NCBI GenBank assembly: GCA_900642245.1
Contig: CAAAJI010000123.1
Location: forward strand, 1 to 64,000
Reading direction: 5' to 3'
Length of the DNA stretch: 64,000 nucleotides
Source: Fragilaria radians
Taxonomy: Eukaryota > Bacillariophyta > Fragilariophyceae > Fragilariales > Fragilariaceae
In this document: one piece after another, positions 1 through 12,660 of the stretch
Position numbering within the stretch: position 1 is the stretch's first letter
Layout: each line of letters opens with the position of its first letter
Translations under genes and position numbers: made by a program
The notes under the pieces: model-generated
Told to the model about the DNA's origin: nothing
The model's input: only the letters and a program-made list of their open reading frames with translations
Database searches by the model: none

Positions 1-175
1 ATTTAATTGCTGCAACTCCAGCTAAAAATGCAATGGCATATAAAATACTTTGGCTACGAGGGAACCGACCAGGTCTTAGAATCCATGCCGTACATGGATG
101 AATAATGAAAACATAGAAAAAGAATCCTCCCAATCCTGAAAGATCATTCGAACTATCATGACTATCTGTCGTCAT
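1..175 (-). CDS. 5' end of unknown membrane protein (partial at window edge)
   Basis: A reading frame starts at ATG 175-173 and stays open to the left edge, giving 58 codons. It begins MTTDSHDSSNDLSG, a polar start, and then has two hydrophobic stretches (GGFFFYVFIIHPCTAWIL and SILYAIAFLAGVAAI) separated by a basic segment. This looks like the N-terminus of a multi-pass membrane protein. The rest of the gene lies outside the window, so no family can be named. A longer antisense-strand frame at 172-510 is in another phase and has no coding character. The start choice rests only on this being the first ATG of the open frame. Confidence 0.5.
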   Translation of the reverse strand, partial: MTTDSHDSSNDLSGLGGFFFYVFIIHPCTAWILRPGRFPRSQSILYAIAFLAGVAAIK

Positions 176-1470
176 TGTGAATCACGTGTACGTAATTGCA
201 ACGAATGCTTGTAGAAATAAATAAGTATGTGGAGGGACTTTGACTTGTATATTGAGATGGGAAAGAAAGTCTTAAAAGCGAGAGATTCAGCGTAATGATA
301 CTTGATGTTATCAGACCAGTCAATCAGTCCCCTCTTTCCTCTCCAAGTGACAGTTGTCACAACTCCGATTTGTTTCTTCGTCTGTCCGTTTATGTGACCT
401 GCGTTTGCCACCTGGAAGAATGTTGGCAGATCGGGCCAGACAGACATACTGCCTATTTCCAGTAGAATCAATTTCCACTGGAATTGTTGTTCTTTACCAG
501 AACGTTGCATAGCGTTTCGTCAGAAGAAACGCAAAGCTTTAAACGAAAGTCATCCTAGAGTGCATCATTTATTAGATTTGGAAAGTTTGACATTCGTTGA
601 AGTGACAAAGAGAAGAATCGATGGTCAAAGATAACTTGACAGGCTTTCCTTGGTATTGACAATGAGGGTAACAATTAAAAAGCTGCTTCTGCCTACTTCA
701 TGTTATTTCATTCAGCCATGTAAAGGAATTACCAACATTCTTTCTTTGCTCATTAATTCTCTCTGAAATTCATTAAAGTAGTGACACCGATGAGCTAGAT
801 TTCTGCCAAGCCATATCCAAACTAGTTCAAATACAATACTAAACCATGCCGTTACATTTTGAATACACTATTTACATCATATTTTCAAAATATAGATGAT
901 GCCACTATCATTGAAGTTCAATACTCTAGAGAAATAAATTGCATCAACTACCTTTTCAGCATTTGCAACTTGATCTAGTTATTATTTGAGACAAAAAAGA
1001 GTGATTGTGGCAATAACAAATCTGCTAGAATGTACCTTTTCCGCCTTTCTCCTGGGGAGCCAACTGAAGTATGGAGAAGGTGCTTACTTTATTTGGTACT
1101 AAGCCGATCATTGTGCTCTAAGTTGTTTGTGAAATTATAACAAATTTGAGCTTTAATTAATCCCAGCTTGAAAGTAAAGTTAAATGGTGGAGTGTTAATA
1201 AGATCCAAATTATTGTTAATGTATTAGCAATTTAACACTTGACGTAAAAATACTCATTTCATTCACTATGAAGTATAAATTGCCTTGGGCCATATAAAAT
1301 TTGTTATTTTCGAGGGGAGCATTGCTGCGCAAATTGATCAGCAAATCTATTGTATGATCTCTTTCTCACTACATTTTGTTCAAGAAACAATATTGAATTT
1401 TTGCTTTTTTTAATGCGAACTGACATTACAATTATATGGAAATGATCTGCTTTCAATTATGAAAATGAAT

Positions 1471-1502
<32 letters not shown>

Positions 1503-1703
1503 TGAAGCCCTTAAGGAGGCATATCAACTAAACTAACTCGTTTCATAATAACGCAACTTCTTTCTTTCAGAAAATGCTTGAAACACAAAAAAATGCTCTT
1601 GCTGTTATTAATGAGCTTCAGAGAAACAAACCATTTGAATATGAACGATAGCCATTAATCGAATCTTCAAAATTCATACTTCTTTTCCCCCCCATGAGAA
1701 ACT
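176..1703. other. intergenic, no gene seen
   Basis: AT-rich sequence between the left-edge gene and the TPR gene. Apart from an AT dinucleotide tract I see no coding or RNA signal. Both flanking genes are on the minus strand, so this contains the upstream region of the edge gene and the downstream region of the TPR gene. Confidence 0.6.
1475..1502. repeat. (AT)n microsatellite
   Basis: About 14 uninterrupted AT units in non-coding sequence. Confidence 0.9.
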
Positions 1704-2995
1704 CTAACAATGAAAGGCATTTGAAAATTGAAGGTTTCGCATAGTTCCTTGAATCGCGCGATGTCCATCTTCCAAGACTGATTGTTGTAGCTGCTCATGT
1801 TAATTTGTTAAAAAGTTCAAGGTCATGTAAGGTGTTGACCCGAGAATAAAACCATTTTTCATCATTTTTAACTTACCAATAATGCCTCTTCAAACATTTC
1901 CTGGGCCTTTTCGTATTGCTTCATTTGAATCAGTATGTAGCCTAAGTTACTCATAGTCATCCCAACATGTAAAACATCAAGGTCATCACGTGCTGTTCCC
2001 TTTTCGATCTCTATTGCTTCCAAGAATATGTTAAATGCCTTATTGAAATTACCTTGAGAAAATCGACAACATCCAATATTATTGAGAAGCATCGAGAGGG
2101 ATGGATGCGTAAGTCCGAATCGAGAGGTTGAAATAATCTTGGCACCATGAAAAACTTCTAAAGCTTCAGCAAAATTTCTTTGTGCAAAGAGCTGAATTCC
2201 AATTTCATTCAAGGTTTTCTTTCAGCCAAAGAAAAAGGGTTTATCAGATTTCCTTCGTTATCAGTGGACTTAATTATAAGGGTGTAGATGGGCACTAAAT
2301 TATCGAAGAATGACTTACCATTACCTGTGGATGATCCACACCAAAAGCACCTCGCTTCAACTCTAGAGCTTGACGGAAAAAAGGTAGAGCCTTTTCTTCT
2401 AATTGCTCAGATAAAACGTACAGGACCGCAATGTTGTGACATGTGATCCCCGATATGAACTTGTTCCTTCCAACATTTGGATATTTCTTTTGATGTTCAT
2501 AGACTTCAAATAAAGTTTTCAATGCAGATTTGAATTTCTTTTCCTTTAATATTGTGTGAGTTCATTCGAATAAGTGATTAATATCAGTCTTTGTTATCAT
2601 ATGATCACAATGTTTATGAGTTTGCATACCTTGATTTGATGGATGGTCTGTCTAATTTCCTTCGTGATCAACTTTAAGTCTTGGGGATATTCCCTCTCCC
2701 AAATTTCTAGAGGTATTGTTTTGGTTATTTTGGCTTCCATAAAATAGCCGACTCCAATCATTCTGTTCATCTGTTCTGATAATTGAGCAATAGTATCTTG
2801 AACTCTCTGTGCTGCAGTTAATTCGGAATCGATCGACCCCAAGGCAATGCATTCTACACCACGGAGTTCTAGAAATAGAAACACACCAGAATCGTGTCTA
2901 TCTCTCAAGTTCGCTACTTCGCAAAAACAATTCCCAGCTGCTCCGATTATCGTAGAAACAACCGAAAGGGGCTGATTTGGAGGTGATGGAGCCAT
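1704..2995 (-). CDS. TPR-repeat protein, kinesin-light-chain-like
   Basis: Four exons on the minus strand: 2995-2630, 2543-2319, 2218-1877 and 1790-1704. All introns are GT-AG and phase 0 (86, 100 and 86 bp), giving 339 residues. I took the ATG of MAPSPPNQP as the start; the frame is open a little further upstream but without an ATG, so a 5' exon is possible. The first ~120 residues have no recognised domain. The remainder carries tetratricopeptide repeats of the kinesin-light-chain type, seen in phrases such as HPQVM, HPSLSMLLNNIG, YEKAQEMFEEAL and the closing GHRAIQGTMRNL. Such proteins are protein-binding scaffolds; the partner cannot be deduced. The next gene upstream (RPN3) is divergent, about 1.8 kb away. 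Confidence 0.85.
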
Positions 2996-4775
2996 TTCTT
3001 TCACAGAATATTTCTTGGATTTTGGTTCAGAATACGAAGCTGTAACTAACGGAGGGAGAAAAGGCAACTGTTCAATGTGTGTCAGTACCACCAAAAACTA
3101 GGCCGTAGCACTTCATACGTTCACGGAAGTGGAGCTCCACTGTTAGGATGCATTATACCTTGATTCAATGTTGTGAATTAGAAAAATGATTTTTTCTTGT
3201 GATAAAATAAAACAGCCATTTGCAAATAACGCAATAATGAACTAACGTATAACGTATTTAGTGCGTCTTGCTTCTTCTTTCATCTTTCTTTCTTCTTCCC
3301 TCTTGATTAATCAGAATTTGGCAAAAATCATCTCCAAGTAGTATGGCCTGATTGTATTGACTTTTCATCATCCCATTTCAAATCTGGATGTCATTGAAGT
3401 TTTGCCATCTCTTTTCTTTTTCATCCAAAGGAATAATCACAGTTAAAATTGGTTTTGTACTCATTGAGTTGGTCCATCTGTGAAAGAAGATATCAAGCGT
3501 TTTCTACAACTTTTTGAATTACAATCCTTGAATTAAATGGTTGATTTGTATCTTTAATAATATTTAAGGCTTTTCCAGTGATCGGATAATTCGATTCTTA
3601 AAAAAGAGAAGCAGCAAATGCTAGGGAAAAAATGATAGAGTGAAAAGTGCGAACTTTACTTTTTTACAACGTTGCAATATTGACTCTCATCGAAAGAATT
3701 ACGTATTATCCAATGATACAAGCATCGCATACGCTCCATCCAGCATTTTTGGATGGACTACAATACCTTTCTTTAAGAGAGTGTGCATTCTGATATAAGT
3801 ATATTTAAAAGTTAACCACAATGTATTCGAATAAAATGTAGCAACTAAATCACAAGGCCTTGGGAATGAGATGTGTCCATCGATTTTAAGGGCTTAATCC
3901 CCAAATTAAGCTTATTCCCATTTCGTCTCTTCTTTGACATTAAGTTTCCTCTATAACAGTACAGTGATGGGATGTTCTCAAGTTAGATTCAGGATAATCG
4001 AGCCAAGCTTTACGCATAAATTTCTTCTCTCACGCAAAGGGATTTGCATATGCTTCTTTCGCAACCCCAGCAATACTTATTATTATTATTCAATGTGATA
4101 AATACTGTGAAAGAGATGATTCGGAAACTAGTGAGATTACTATAAAAACAAATGGAGAAAGTAAGATTGGGGAAAGTAGACAAAGCTCTCAATATTTATC
4201 ATACTAGATCTAACAAAAAATGTATTCAGAACAAACGACCATATATTACATTGATTTATTCCATTGTATGAAAATTGAGTGGACACACATTACACAGAAT
4301 ACAATCCAGTCAAACAGTTCATGTAAACAACTGTATTATATGGTGGCACTATTTTTATTTAATATTTGCATAAGGAATAATTTAAGGTGGCTTACTATAG
4401 GGAGAAAATTCGAAAAAGTATTTTGAGATTATGAAAGTAATTTCGCGTAGTTCTTTGGAATTTATGGTGACTTTTGTCAATTATTAAGTCAGAGTTGGAT
4501 GATTTGATTTGAATCATGGTTGCTGGTCTTAGTTATTTTTTATGGCTGTATTTTATTCCAAAATCAGAGTTTCATCTTGAATCGCTTTGAAACTCATAGT
4601 AATAATCTGGGGCTGCTCTGTAGTGCGATCTTTCGTTGTCGCATGGCAAAAATAATTTTTATCAGCTCTTACACTGTTTTTTCGATCATTAGCGAACTGC
4701 AAGGAATTTTGGTCTGAAACTTTTGCTCGCTTTTATTTTCTTACGTTTCGGATATAATTTTGTGCTCGTAAAGCC
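2996..4775. other. intergenic between divergent TPR and RPN3 genes
   Basis: AT-rich, with only short random frames. It must hold the promoters of both divergent genes, but I recognise no specific element. A possible acceptor-like TTGAACAG just upstream of the TPR start (about 3070) leaves room for an unmapped 5' exon. Confidence 0.5.
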
Positions 4776-6416
4776 ATGTTGGAAGCAAAATCCGAGTTCA
4801 GCAAAGTGGAGGAAGAAAAGAGCAAGAGGGGAAATCCTGAGATTTCAACTCAACCTCCATTAATTAATGCCGCTAATCGCCTCGATAGACTTTTATGGGG
4901 ACCAGGTACAGAAACCAATCGAGTGCATTATGCCTACACGAATCCAGCAAAAGTTATGAAGCGGTGGCTCGGAACTTCTTCAGGTGAAGCATCAAAAGCA
5001 TCTATCGCATTGATTGCTGCCGCTGCGAAAGATTTATTAGATCCAAAAGGAGCAGCCGTGGAAGGAAAAGCATTGCTTATGAAAGAAGGAGATCTAATGG
5101 ACACTGAGGAAGATAAGGAAACTCCCGATTCTAAAAAGTATTTGTCAAAATTCTCCGAGCGAGAAATTGAGTCCTGGCTTCTCAGCCTCCTCATTAGACT
5201 TTATTGGAAGTCCAAAAAATTCGATAGAGCGTTCGAAATTTCTGAAACTACCTTAGCAATTATAACGAAGCACATCAACGCAGTGGCCACAAACGCTACT
5301 ACAACTTTGGGGCCAGGTATGGCATCTCTTTTTCCTTTACTGGCTAGGATCTATCGTTATCGTTCCTTAGTTGCTGAATCTCTCACGGGAAGCCTTCCTC
5401 TGGTTGCTCCATTACGAAATGACTTAATTAAAGCCCATAGTATTGCGAGCCTTAGACGTGATGTAGATTCACAGGCGACACTTCTCAATCTTATGTTGAG
5501 AGATTTATTGAAAGCCTCACAAGGTAAGTTAGGATTCTTTGCAAGAAAATTTTTTTTTTTTTGAAATTTAAATTTTTCTCATCATTGAACGAAAGTCGAA
5601 CAAGCCCATAAACTTTTGACCAATTCCACTTTCCCAGAAACGGCCTCTAATAATCAACTTTGTCGTTATCTTTACAACAGTGGCCGCATCCAGGCTTTGA
5701 GATTGGAGTATACTTCTGCCTTTTCTAATCTTGGACAATGCCTCCGCAAGACTCCGTCCACAGTGGGACTGGGATTTAGAATCACTGTTCAGCGTCTTTC
5801 TATCATTGTACAACTTCTAATGGGAGAGATTCCAGACCGTCATATCTTCTTCACGCCTGGAATGAAGAAAGAACTAGCTCCATATATGGCGATTACACAG
5901 GCCGTTCGTCGTGGTGATTTGTCGGTGTTTCATCAAGTGGTTTTCAGCCACTCGGATCGACTCCGAGAAGATAAGACCTTCACATTGATTTCTCGCTTAG
6001 CCCATCAAGTTGTGAAAGCTGGATTGAGAAAGCTTCATCTCAGTTACAGTCGTATTTCATTGGATGATGTTGCGCATCGATTAGGTCTACCAAGTGCTGC
6101 ATCGGCACAATTCGTGGTCGCTAAAGCTGTAAGGGACGGAGTTCTGGAAGCGACTATCTATCATGAAGAAGGATATGTGCAGAGTCATGATTTAATTGAT
6201 GTCTATGCCACTCAAGAACCGGCAGAAGCATTTCATAGGCGTATTGCGTATTGCCTGACTACTCATAACGATGCTGTCAGAGGAATGCGTTACCCTCCTG
6301 ATGCTTACAAAAAACAACTAGAAGCAAGTCGTGGAAATCGCCGCAAGGCAGGCGATGAAAAAACAGATGAAGAAAAAGCGCAGGAATTAGAAGATGAATT
6401 GGATGAAGATTACTAA
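4776..6416 (+). CDS. PSMD3: 26S proteasome regulatory subunit RPN3 (PSMD3)
   Basis: Two exons, 4776-5523 and 5596-6416, with a 72-bp phase-1 GT-AG intron, encode 522 residues, close to the human protein (about 534). This is a lid subunit of the 19S regulatory particle of the 26S proteasome. Family landmarks are clear: helical-repeat middle (ATLLNLMLRDLL), RYLYNSGRIQALRLEY, LLMGEIPDRHIF, then the PCI module with LSYSRISLDDVAHRLGLP and FVVAKAVRDGVLEA, and the acidic C-terminus ELEDELDEDY. The intron contains a T-run immediately before the branch/acceptor region. The gene converges on the CELF-like gene with 390 bp between stop codons. The N-terminal ~100 residues are less conserved, but the ATG is the first in frame. 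Confidence 0.97.
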
Positions 6417-6806
6417 ATGCTCTCTGTGTTTGAGCTAGTTGGAGGAAGTTTGTGACTTTATCGGAAAAAGGAGTGGTTGAACTGGGTTTCCAAATATACT
6501 TCTTGGAAAATAAGATTGTAATTTTGAACGCAGAAACATAATGTTTACATTTCTGAGACACGCTTAGTACCACAGCGTTTTATAGTGTCAACATAAGTCT
6601 ATTTTCTAAATTGGAACGTGCCTAACTCCAGTAATCTTCACGCTAGTATATTGAATTTGCAAAAACTGGACGTCTATTTATGTAAAGTGTTTAAACAAAG
6701 AAACAATTTCCACAAATAGAGTTAACGAAATGAAAAATGAATTACTCTGCTTCTTTCCAGTTATTGAGTGACTACAATTAAGGTCAATCATAAGTGTATA
6801 TGAAGC
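6417..6806. other. 3' intergenic between convergent RPN3 and CELF-like genes
   Basis: About 390 bp holding the 3' ends of two convergent transcripts. No canonical structure was recognised. Confidence 0.5.
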
Positions 6807-8727
6807 TCATGGATACAGCGAGACCACCATAGAAGGTTGTGCATCGGGATTTGTCGAGAAGGAGCCATTGATGCGCTTGTGCTGAACCTTTAGCCGTTTA
6901 TTTCCTATCTGAAATCCGTTCATTTGTTCAATTGCAGATTCTGCAGCTATAACCGAATCATATGACACAAACCCTATAATTACAAAATGTGAGAGTTGTA
7001 CTAAAGTAGCACTCTCAAGATCGAAAACAAAGAAAGATTTCGTCCTTACCAAATCCTTTACTCTCCCCTGTATTTCTATCGACGTACACTTTGGCGCTAA
7101 TGACATTTCCAAAGGGATTGAACGCTGTAGCGAGATCCGCGTCCGTTAAATCGTGGGGAAGGTGGTACACAAAAAGATTTGCTCCAGCAGGACCCTCTCG
7201 AGGACGCGAATTAATTGTTCTCATATCTTGCAAACTTGGGTAAAGGTAATGAGGTAACGAACCTAAAAGATGAGGATTGTACATTTCTGCATGTGGATGC
7301 AAAGGCTGAAGGTGTTGATGCGGTGAGGCTGCGCCTGCAAACGGGGGAATATTTGCTGTCGGTTGCAGAGGCAGACCATATCCTGGCATTGGATAATGAT
7401 GAGGCATAACCATGTGTCCTGGAAGAAGCATCTATCCGAAGAGAGGGTTGAGAGTTTTCGAATACATAAGGAGTGGAAAAAAGGGAGGAAATAAATAACT
7501 TACTGGATGTTTGTGGTAACTCGGTACAACTCGCATTGTTGGAAAAGGGTGATCACGCCTTTGATGACGAATCTGCCGAAATAGCCTTTGTTGTTGATGC
7601 TTAGAATCCGCGAATTTCACAATTAGAGGTCTATTGGATCCTTCCATAACTACGTTTTCGTTCAGAGATTCAATTGCTCGTATTGCCGATTCTCGATCTG
7701 CATAACGCAGAAACGCAGAGCATTTGCTTGTCCCATCCACGCCACGAATCATGAAAATTTCCCGAATTTCTCCAAAAGGTGAAAACATCTCTTGGATATC
7801 ATTCTCGTTAGCCTTTCTTGATAACATCCCAATAAAAAGTTTGGATTGAGAGGAAGCTAAAGACTCTGTTAGTACTACATTTTTCAGAAATCTGCATTAA
7901 GTTGAATCTCGTATACTTACCTGACCCGTGTGGTTCCGCAGGTTTGACCTGAATATGCATCCTTCCTCCAGGGAATATGAATTGGTCATGTAACGCTGCC
8001 TGGGCATTTTCGCCGTCCGCAAAGGACCAGTAAGTAACGAAAGCACATCCTCGATGCACACCTGTATGTCTATCTCGTATGATAAGAAGGTCTTTGATCG
8101 GACCGAATGGTTCAAATACAGGGAAGATATCCTCTTCGTTGAGGTTTCGAGGGATCTAGGAATAAATTATGTTGCAAGAACAGCAAAAGGAAGTGAGATA
8201 GTTGCATTTTTCAAATATGTAGAATGAAACGTATACAGTTGTTGAACGTGATAATGATCGATGTGGTAGAACCAGCAATGCTGAGTTTCATAGAATTCAT
8301 TGTATTTGTTTCTTACCTGTCCAACAAATAGTTTTAGGGGCTCCTCATCACTAGATTCCTCATCATTTTCTCCGTCTAGGTCGTACTCGTTATCTTGTTC
8401 ATGGTGAATGTGGGCTTGGCCTTCGACGAGGAGAGAAGTATTTGACTCGTTATCGATAACCATGGTTCGAAAGTTCTCCTCAATGTTGACAAATCCATCA
8501 GAGATATTCGTCATTGCTTCTTGATTTCTACTGGTAATCACTTGATGATTAGGTCTTGAAGGATCTGCTTCGGTAGTACAATAAGGCATTGCATCAGAAG
8601 ACGGAGCAATGGATACTTCTCCATGCTTTTCAATTTCCTTGGAGCCCATTGCTAATTCTCCATTTATCGAGGGAGTAGCAACTGCTTGAGTAGGATTCTC
8701 CATCATAGTTACAATTGACACAACCAT
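6807..8727 (-). CDS. CELF/Bruno-like RNA-binding protein with three RRMs
   Basis: Five exons on the minus strand (8727-8317, 8155-7921, 7865-7504, 7431-7050, 6973-6807), all GT-AG, join in frame to 518 residues. An acidic, Ser-rich N-terminus (~130 residues) precedes RRM1 (RNP2 KLFVGQIP, RNP1 RGCAFVTYW). RRM2 follows ([17 protein letters not shown]), then a linker rich in His, Pro and Met, and a C-terminal RRM3 ([18 protein letters not shown]). Two RRMs close together, a long linker and a final RRM are the layout of CELF/CUGBP and plant RBP-DR1/Bruno proteins, which bind GU-rich RNA and control splicing, translation or decay. The RNP1 of RRM3 is completed across the last intron, which supports the splice model. 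The RNA target is unknown. Confidence 0.92.
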
Positions 8728-10259
8728 TCACTTTTGCCTCGCTCCTCCACTTTTCTAACAGTCCGGTGCGATAATCGAGTCTCTCCAAAATGAAAGTTAT
8801 TGCAATAAGGTGTGTATTGGAAAGAGCGACAGATACGAGTAAAGTAATTGATGTTTTAAAAAAGAGTCTTGGATGATGAATAAATTGCCAATCTCACCTG
8901 TGACAAGAATCATGAGCGCATTTCAGCAGGTTAATTTTTGAATGTCTACTGTTGACTTTGTCTTTCTGAAAATATACAACTTCATATGGGTATAATTAAC
9001 AAAAATTTCCTCTAAATATTATAAAGTACGCCAGTGGATCCGCCACCTCTCCTTACACGTTTGCCGTTGCATTTTACCGATTTATTTGATTTTTAAGAAA
9101 AGAATTTAACTTCAACCAGTAATTGGTAGTTCCCTTTTTCTTACTAGGGATAACCAAATGGGTCACTTGAATCATCGAAATTGAAAATGAATTATCGGAG
9201 AAACCTTTAACTGGTTGATATCCATTTAGTGTCTACGCTAGAATTCAAACAATCAAGATCATTTTGGATGGGGACAAAAGACATACATTCATTTGATAGC
9301 CACTCACTTTCTGTATTTAGCAAGTCAGTTAATGAAGGTTAATGTTTTAGATGTCGGACGACAAGTTTAGTGATACTTCTACCTTATGTTTCTTCATGAC
9401 ATACCTCACAACTTATTTATGAAACAAGTAAGAGGATAGAAACAACCCATTTTGCACACGAGGATGTGCACTGCCTTGAGAGTTCTCAATGTAATAAATT
9501 TAGATAAAGGTTATATGTCGGAAGGTATTCGCATCAACATAACATGGATCTTGATAACATATGTGTTCGCCTTTTTAGAGCATTAAATGGACTATTTATT
9601 ACGAGTACACTCATCGCTAAAAAAATTTTCTTTATTTAAGTTGCAATATTGTATTCGGAAAAATCTGGAAAGCTACATTTGAATGTAATTCCCTTCTCCG
9701 GAATATGTTATGTCACATCCCAAAGGAAGCTTATTAGGCAAAGAGTCTTTATATATGAGATTCCTAGATTCAAATCTCTCTTTGGGTTCCAATAGCTCTT
9801 CTCAATGACTCGTCATTTCCCAAGTCAATTTTACCTCTTCATGAATTTGCATTCAAATAATCAAAGAATGAGTAATGCTGAGCCACTGCAAAACCCTTCC
9901 TATATCTGATATTTATTCGCTTGAATCAAATTCAATGCTTCGGAAACAAATATGCACATGTCATTCAAAAGCCTCTTTTTGTAAGATTTTCATAAAAAGT
10001 ATCCGCCCCGGTATTGAACGACTTGACAAAAATAACCTAAGTCAACAACCTATCGACAAAATGCTCCAGTTTAAAGTGACTTCTGGTCTAGTTTATACTC
10101 TTGAGCTTGAACTTATGGCAATAACGCTATTCAGCATTGTCGCTTCCAACCGTATTCGGTATCTTGACTTCAAACACCATACAACTTTCTTAGAAAAATC
10201 TACATACTAAATTTATTAATGATGTATAAAGCCAAGCTTCAAGCATTTATAATTTGAAT
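8728..10259. other. intergenic, no confident gene
   Basis: AT-rich. A 111-codon frame on the plus strand at 9875-10210 starts at a non-ATG codon and shows no motif or splice support, so I do not call it. The left part must contain the promoter of the CELF-like gene. Confidence 0.5.
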
Positions 10260-10800
10260 TGAGCTCTGTTCACTGATCCCAGCTTTGCACCATTGCACAC
10301 CATAATTTATTCGTCCACTTCCAGCTCAGTATTAACAATTAACTACAAGGATTGAGTTTTGGAATGTCTTATCAACTCCCTTTCTATTGCACATTTTCAG
10401 CCAACCATGTCCCTAAAGGATCTCATGACATAATTCCCGTAAGTTCCGTCACTTAGATCTTGATAAACGAATATGCATCAATATCATCAGTTCTCACAAA
10501 ATACAATCTTGATAGATCCATCTTCCAAGGATTCCCTGACAGAGGGCTACCGGGTACAATTCTGTTGACACCTTAACTGAAACAGAATGCCCATATCTTT
10601 GAAAAAATAGTAAATGAATCTGCTTCCCTCATTGCCATGTATTTGGCTTCAATACTTGAAAGATTCAACCTCTCGGACCCTTACGTCTCCCTCATATCAG
10701 CTTGCTCAACTGGTAAATAATGAATCCGGTCATACTGATTAAATCTTCAACGTCACCAGCGCAATCAATGTTGCTGTACACATCCAAATCTCAGTTCTAA
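10260..10800 (-). pseudogene. decayed Copia RNase H / pol C-terminus
   Basis: On the minus strand the translation shows a degraded Ty1/Copia RNase H: CAGDVEDLISMTGFIIYL corresponds to the usual DWAGD...TGYIF block, and a little later LNLSSIEAKYMAMREA corresponds to LSSTEAEYMA. It is followed by broken sequence resembling the region before the polypurine tract. There are several stop codons and frameshifts, so this is a fossil. I saw no matching gag or reverse transcriptase immediately upstream. Confidence 0.7.
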
Positions 10801-10819
10801 GCTTTGAAATAGTATTATA

Positions 10820-11040
10820 TCTTCTAAAATGTTTATTTGTGTCAAGCATGACATATCTTGAGTTAAGTTCATTAAGATAATACCTAACACTATAGGTTGT
10901 AAGCAATACAGTCTAATAATACTATAAGAAATTAATAAGGCTAAGAGATGTGTGTGTGTACCGATACTGGAGACGTCCAAACTTATCGTTAGTACATAGT
11001 AAATAATAGTAGAAATAATATTCTTGTATTTACTCATCTA
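10820..11040 (-). repeat. LTR-like fragment related to one near 59.7 kb
   Basis: The motif TGGAGACGTCCA followed by a TAGTACAT-like string occurs here (about 10966-11000) and again at about 59700-59740 in the same orientation. The flanking sequence is alignable by eye over about 40 bp. This is probably an old LTR or terminal fragment; its boundaries are not clear. Confidence 0.3.
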
Positions 11041-11519
11041 AAACTGGAATAGGTCACATAGGTAACCATTCTTTCTATACCTTCCACAAATTCAATTAAG
11101 GCATAGTCTTTTATGAATTTAGTGATGCTTACCATTGCTTATATATGAAGAAGATCATTTAATATCGTTTCAGGACCTTCATATCAATACTGTAGGAATA
11201 ACTATTACAGATTCCTAACTAACGAATAGGAATCTATCAAGATTCACGATTGATGAATCTAAGTCGTGAATCTAAGATCAAAAAGTCTAAATGTTAAGTG
11301 TTGAATCTAACACTTAAGCTAAAGAGACTTTGTGGTCAAGGAAACACGTTGCAATTGATTACAAGAGATCTAGGATAAAAGTAACTTTTAGATCATAATT
11401 TACAAATTGTATAAACTCTTAGAGCAGCTACAAATGGGAAGTTTCACATTAAAATAGAAAATAAACTTGTAACGGTTTTCCCCTGCTTGATCACTTCCAC
11501 AAGGTACTACAGATGTTAC

Positions 11520-11780
11520 TCTCCACCTCCGAACCTATTCAAGCTCAAATAGAATGCTTTTGTGTCATTTATAGATTTTACCCTTTCTTTGTAAACAGCC
11601 AATTCTGCTTCATTCTTGCATTTTGACAATTCTTTCATTATATTTGTTCCACCTGGAATAGTAAATTAGAAACAATAGCATACACACTTGAGATCTCTAT
11701 ATAACTTACATTGATCACAAATGTTTTGACCTTGTTTTTTCACCTTCAAACTTTAACCCCTGGTGTGCCTGGGGTGTTAT
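11520..11780 (-). pseudogene. decayed, once-spliced coding fragment
   Basis: On the minus strand, a GTAAGT donor and a TTCCAG acceptor frame a putative intron of about 55 bp. Joining across it gives an open frame containing KKQGQNICDQCGTNIMKE and then a run ending NRFGGGE before a stop. The CDQC pair hints at a zinc-binding knuckle. The frame is blocked by a stop just upstream, and sequence further upstream reads as broken protein. I do not recognise the family; it could be an old gene or part of a retroelement. Confidence 0.3.
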
Positions 11781-12544
11781 AGCAACTTAATTCTTAATGT
11801 CTTCCCCAAATTGCTCAAAAGCCTTAGCCTTTTCAACAAAATATTCCTTTTTCTTGTGATTATTGTCTCGCTCTGAGTCTGATCATTGATTGCTCTCAAA
11901 ATCACCCCATATTGAGAGTTAACCAGGTCACATATTTATTTACTCTACCCACATTTCTTTGATACCCTTAACTTTATTGAGTCTTTGATTCTTCTTCTCT
12001 TAAATGCCAATTCCAAATCCCTTCTCTTCACTTTTTATTAGGTTTCATATTAAGTCAATGCTGACGCACACCTGCATCTAACCAAAGACCTGTCTGAACC
12101 TGATCTTCAATGCCAGAATCAATGCATGAATTCTTCTATTAAGTGACTGGAACTATTGTTCCACCTTAACCATTTCTTGGCAGCGATTTAGGGCTTCTTA
12201 CCACTGTCAATTCCTCCATTAACTCAACTATGCTATCCCCCAGATAATACCTTACAACAATTCAAATAGTCAGCATAGTAATGATCATCAACCAGCGCTG
12301 TAAAACTTGATCCTACATTGCTTATTCTGTTTATTTTACTTTAATCAACATACATTCTTCCTCTGGGGATCTCACTACCTCCTTTGAGGCTTTGCTATGT
12401 TTTTTTATTTGGCCTTTCCAATTGAGCTGGCTTCACAAGTTTCAGAACGTCTTTCTCAGTAGTGTTATCAATTACATGCAATTTATATGATGCAAATTAT
12501 CCAATTGTATCCCCCTTCTTTCTTTCCGAGATTAAAGCCGTATT

Positions 12545-12660
12545 TTAAGGCCTCTGCTCAACGGCGAGGTATAGAAATAGCAGAATGATAAATTATAATC
12601 TATTTTCGATTTTTATTCTTTAGTCTTGTGCAGTCTTAGAACTAAATATTAGAGCCATCC
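12545..12660. repeat. LTR-like fragment related to 56447-56545
   Basis: The stretch containing AAATTATAATCTATTTT and TTTAGTCTTG aligns by eye with AAATTATAGACTATTTTATT and GTTAGTCTTG at 56470-56520. Both are in the same orientation and lie beside decayed retroelement sequence, so they are probably ends of one old LTR family. Confidence 0.4.

Noticed and set aside
172..510. 112-codon minus-strand frame next to the left-edge gene
   Set aside because: It is in a different phase from the membrane-protein start that it overlaps, has no motif, and lies where the 5' UTR/promoter of that gene is expected.
9875..10210. 111-codon plus-strand frame
   Set aside because: It begins at a non-ATG codon in AT-rich repeat-like DNA, with no domain or splice signals; length alone is not convincing.
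10765..11037. 90-codon minus-strand frame
   Set aside because: It spans the junction of an LTR-like piece and a decayed RNase H; only its last residues overlap real RNase H-derived sequence.
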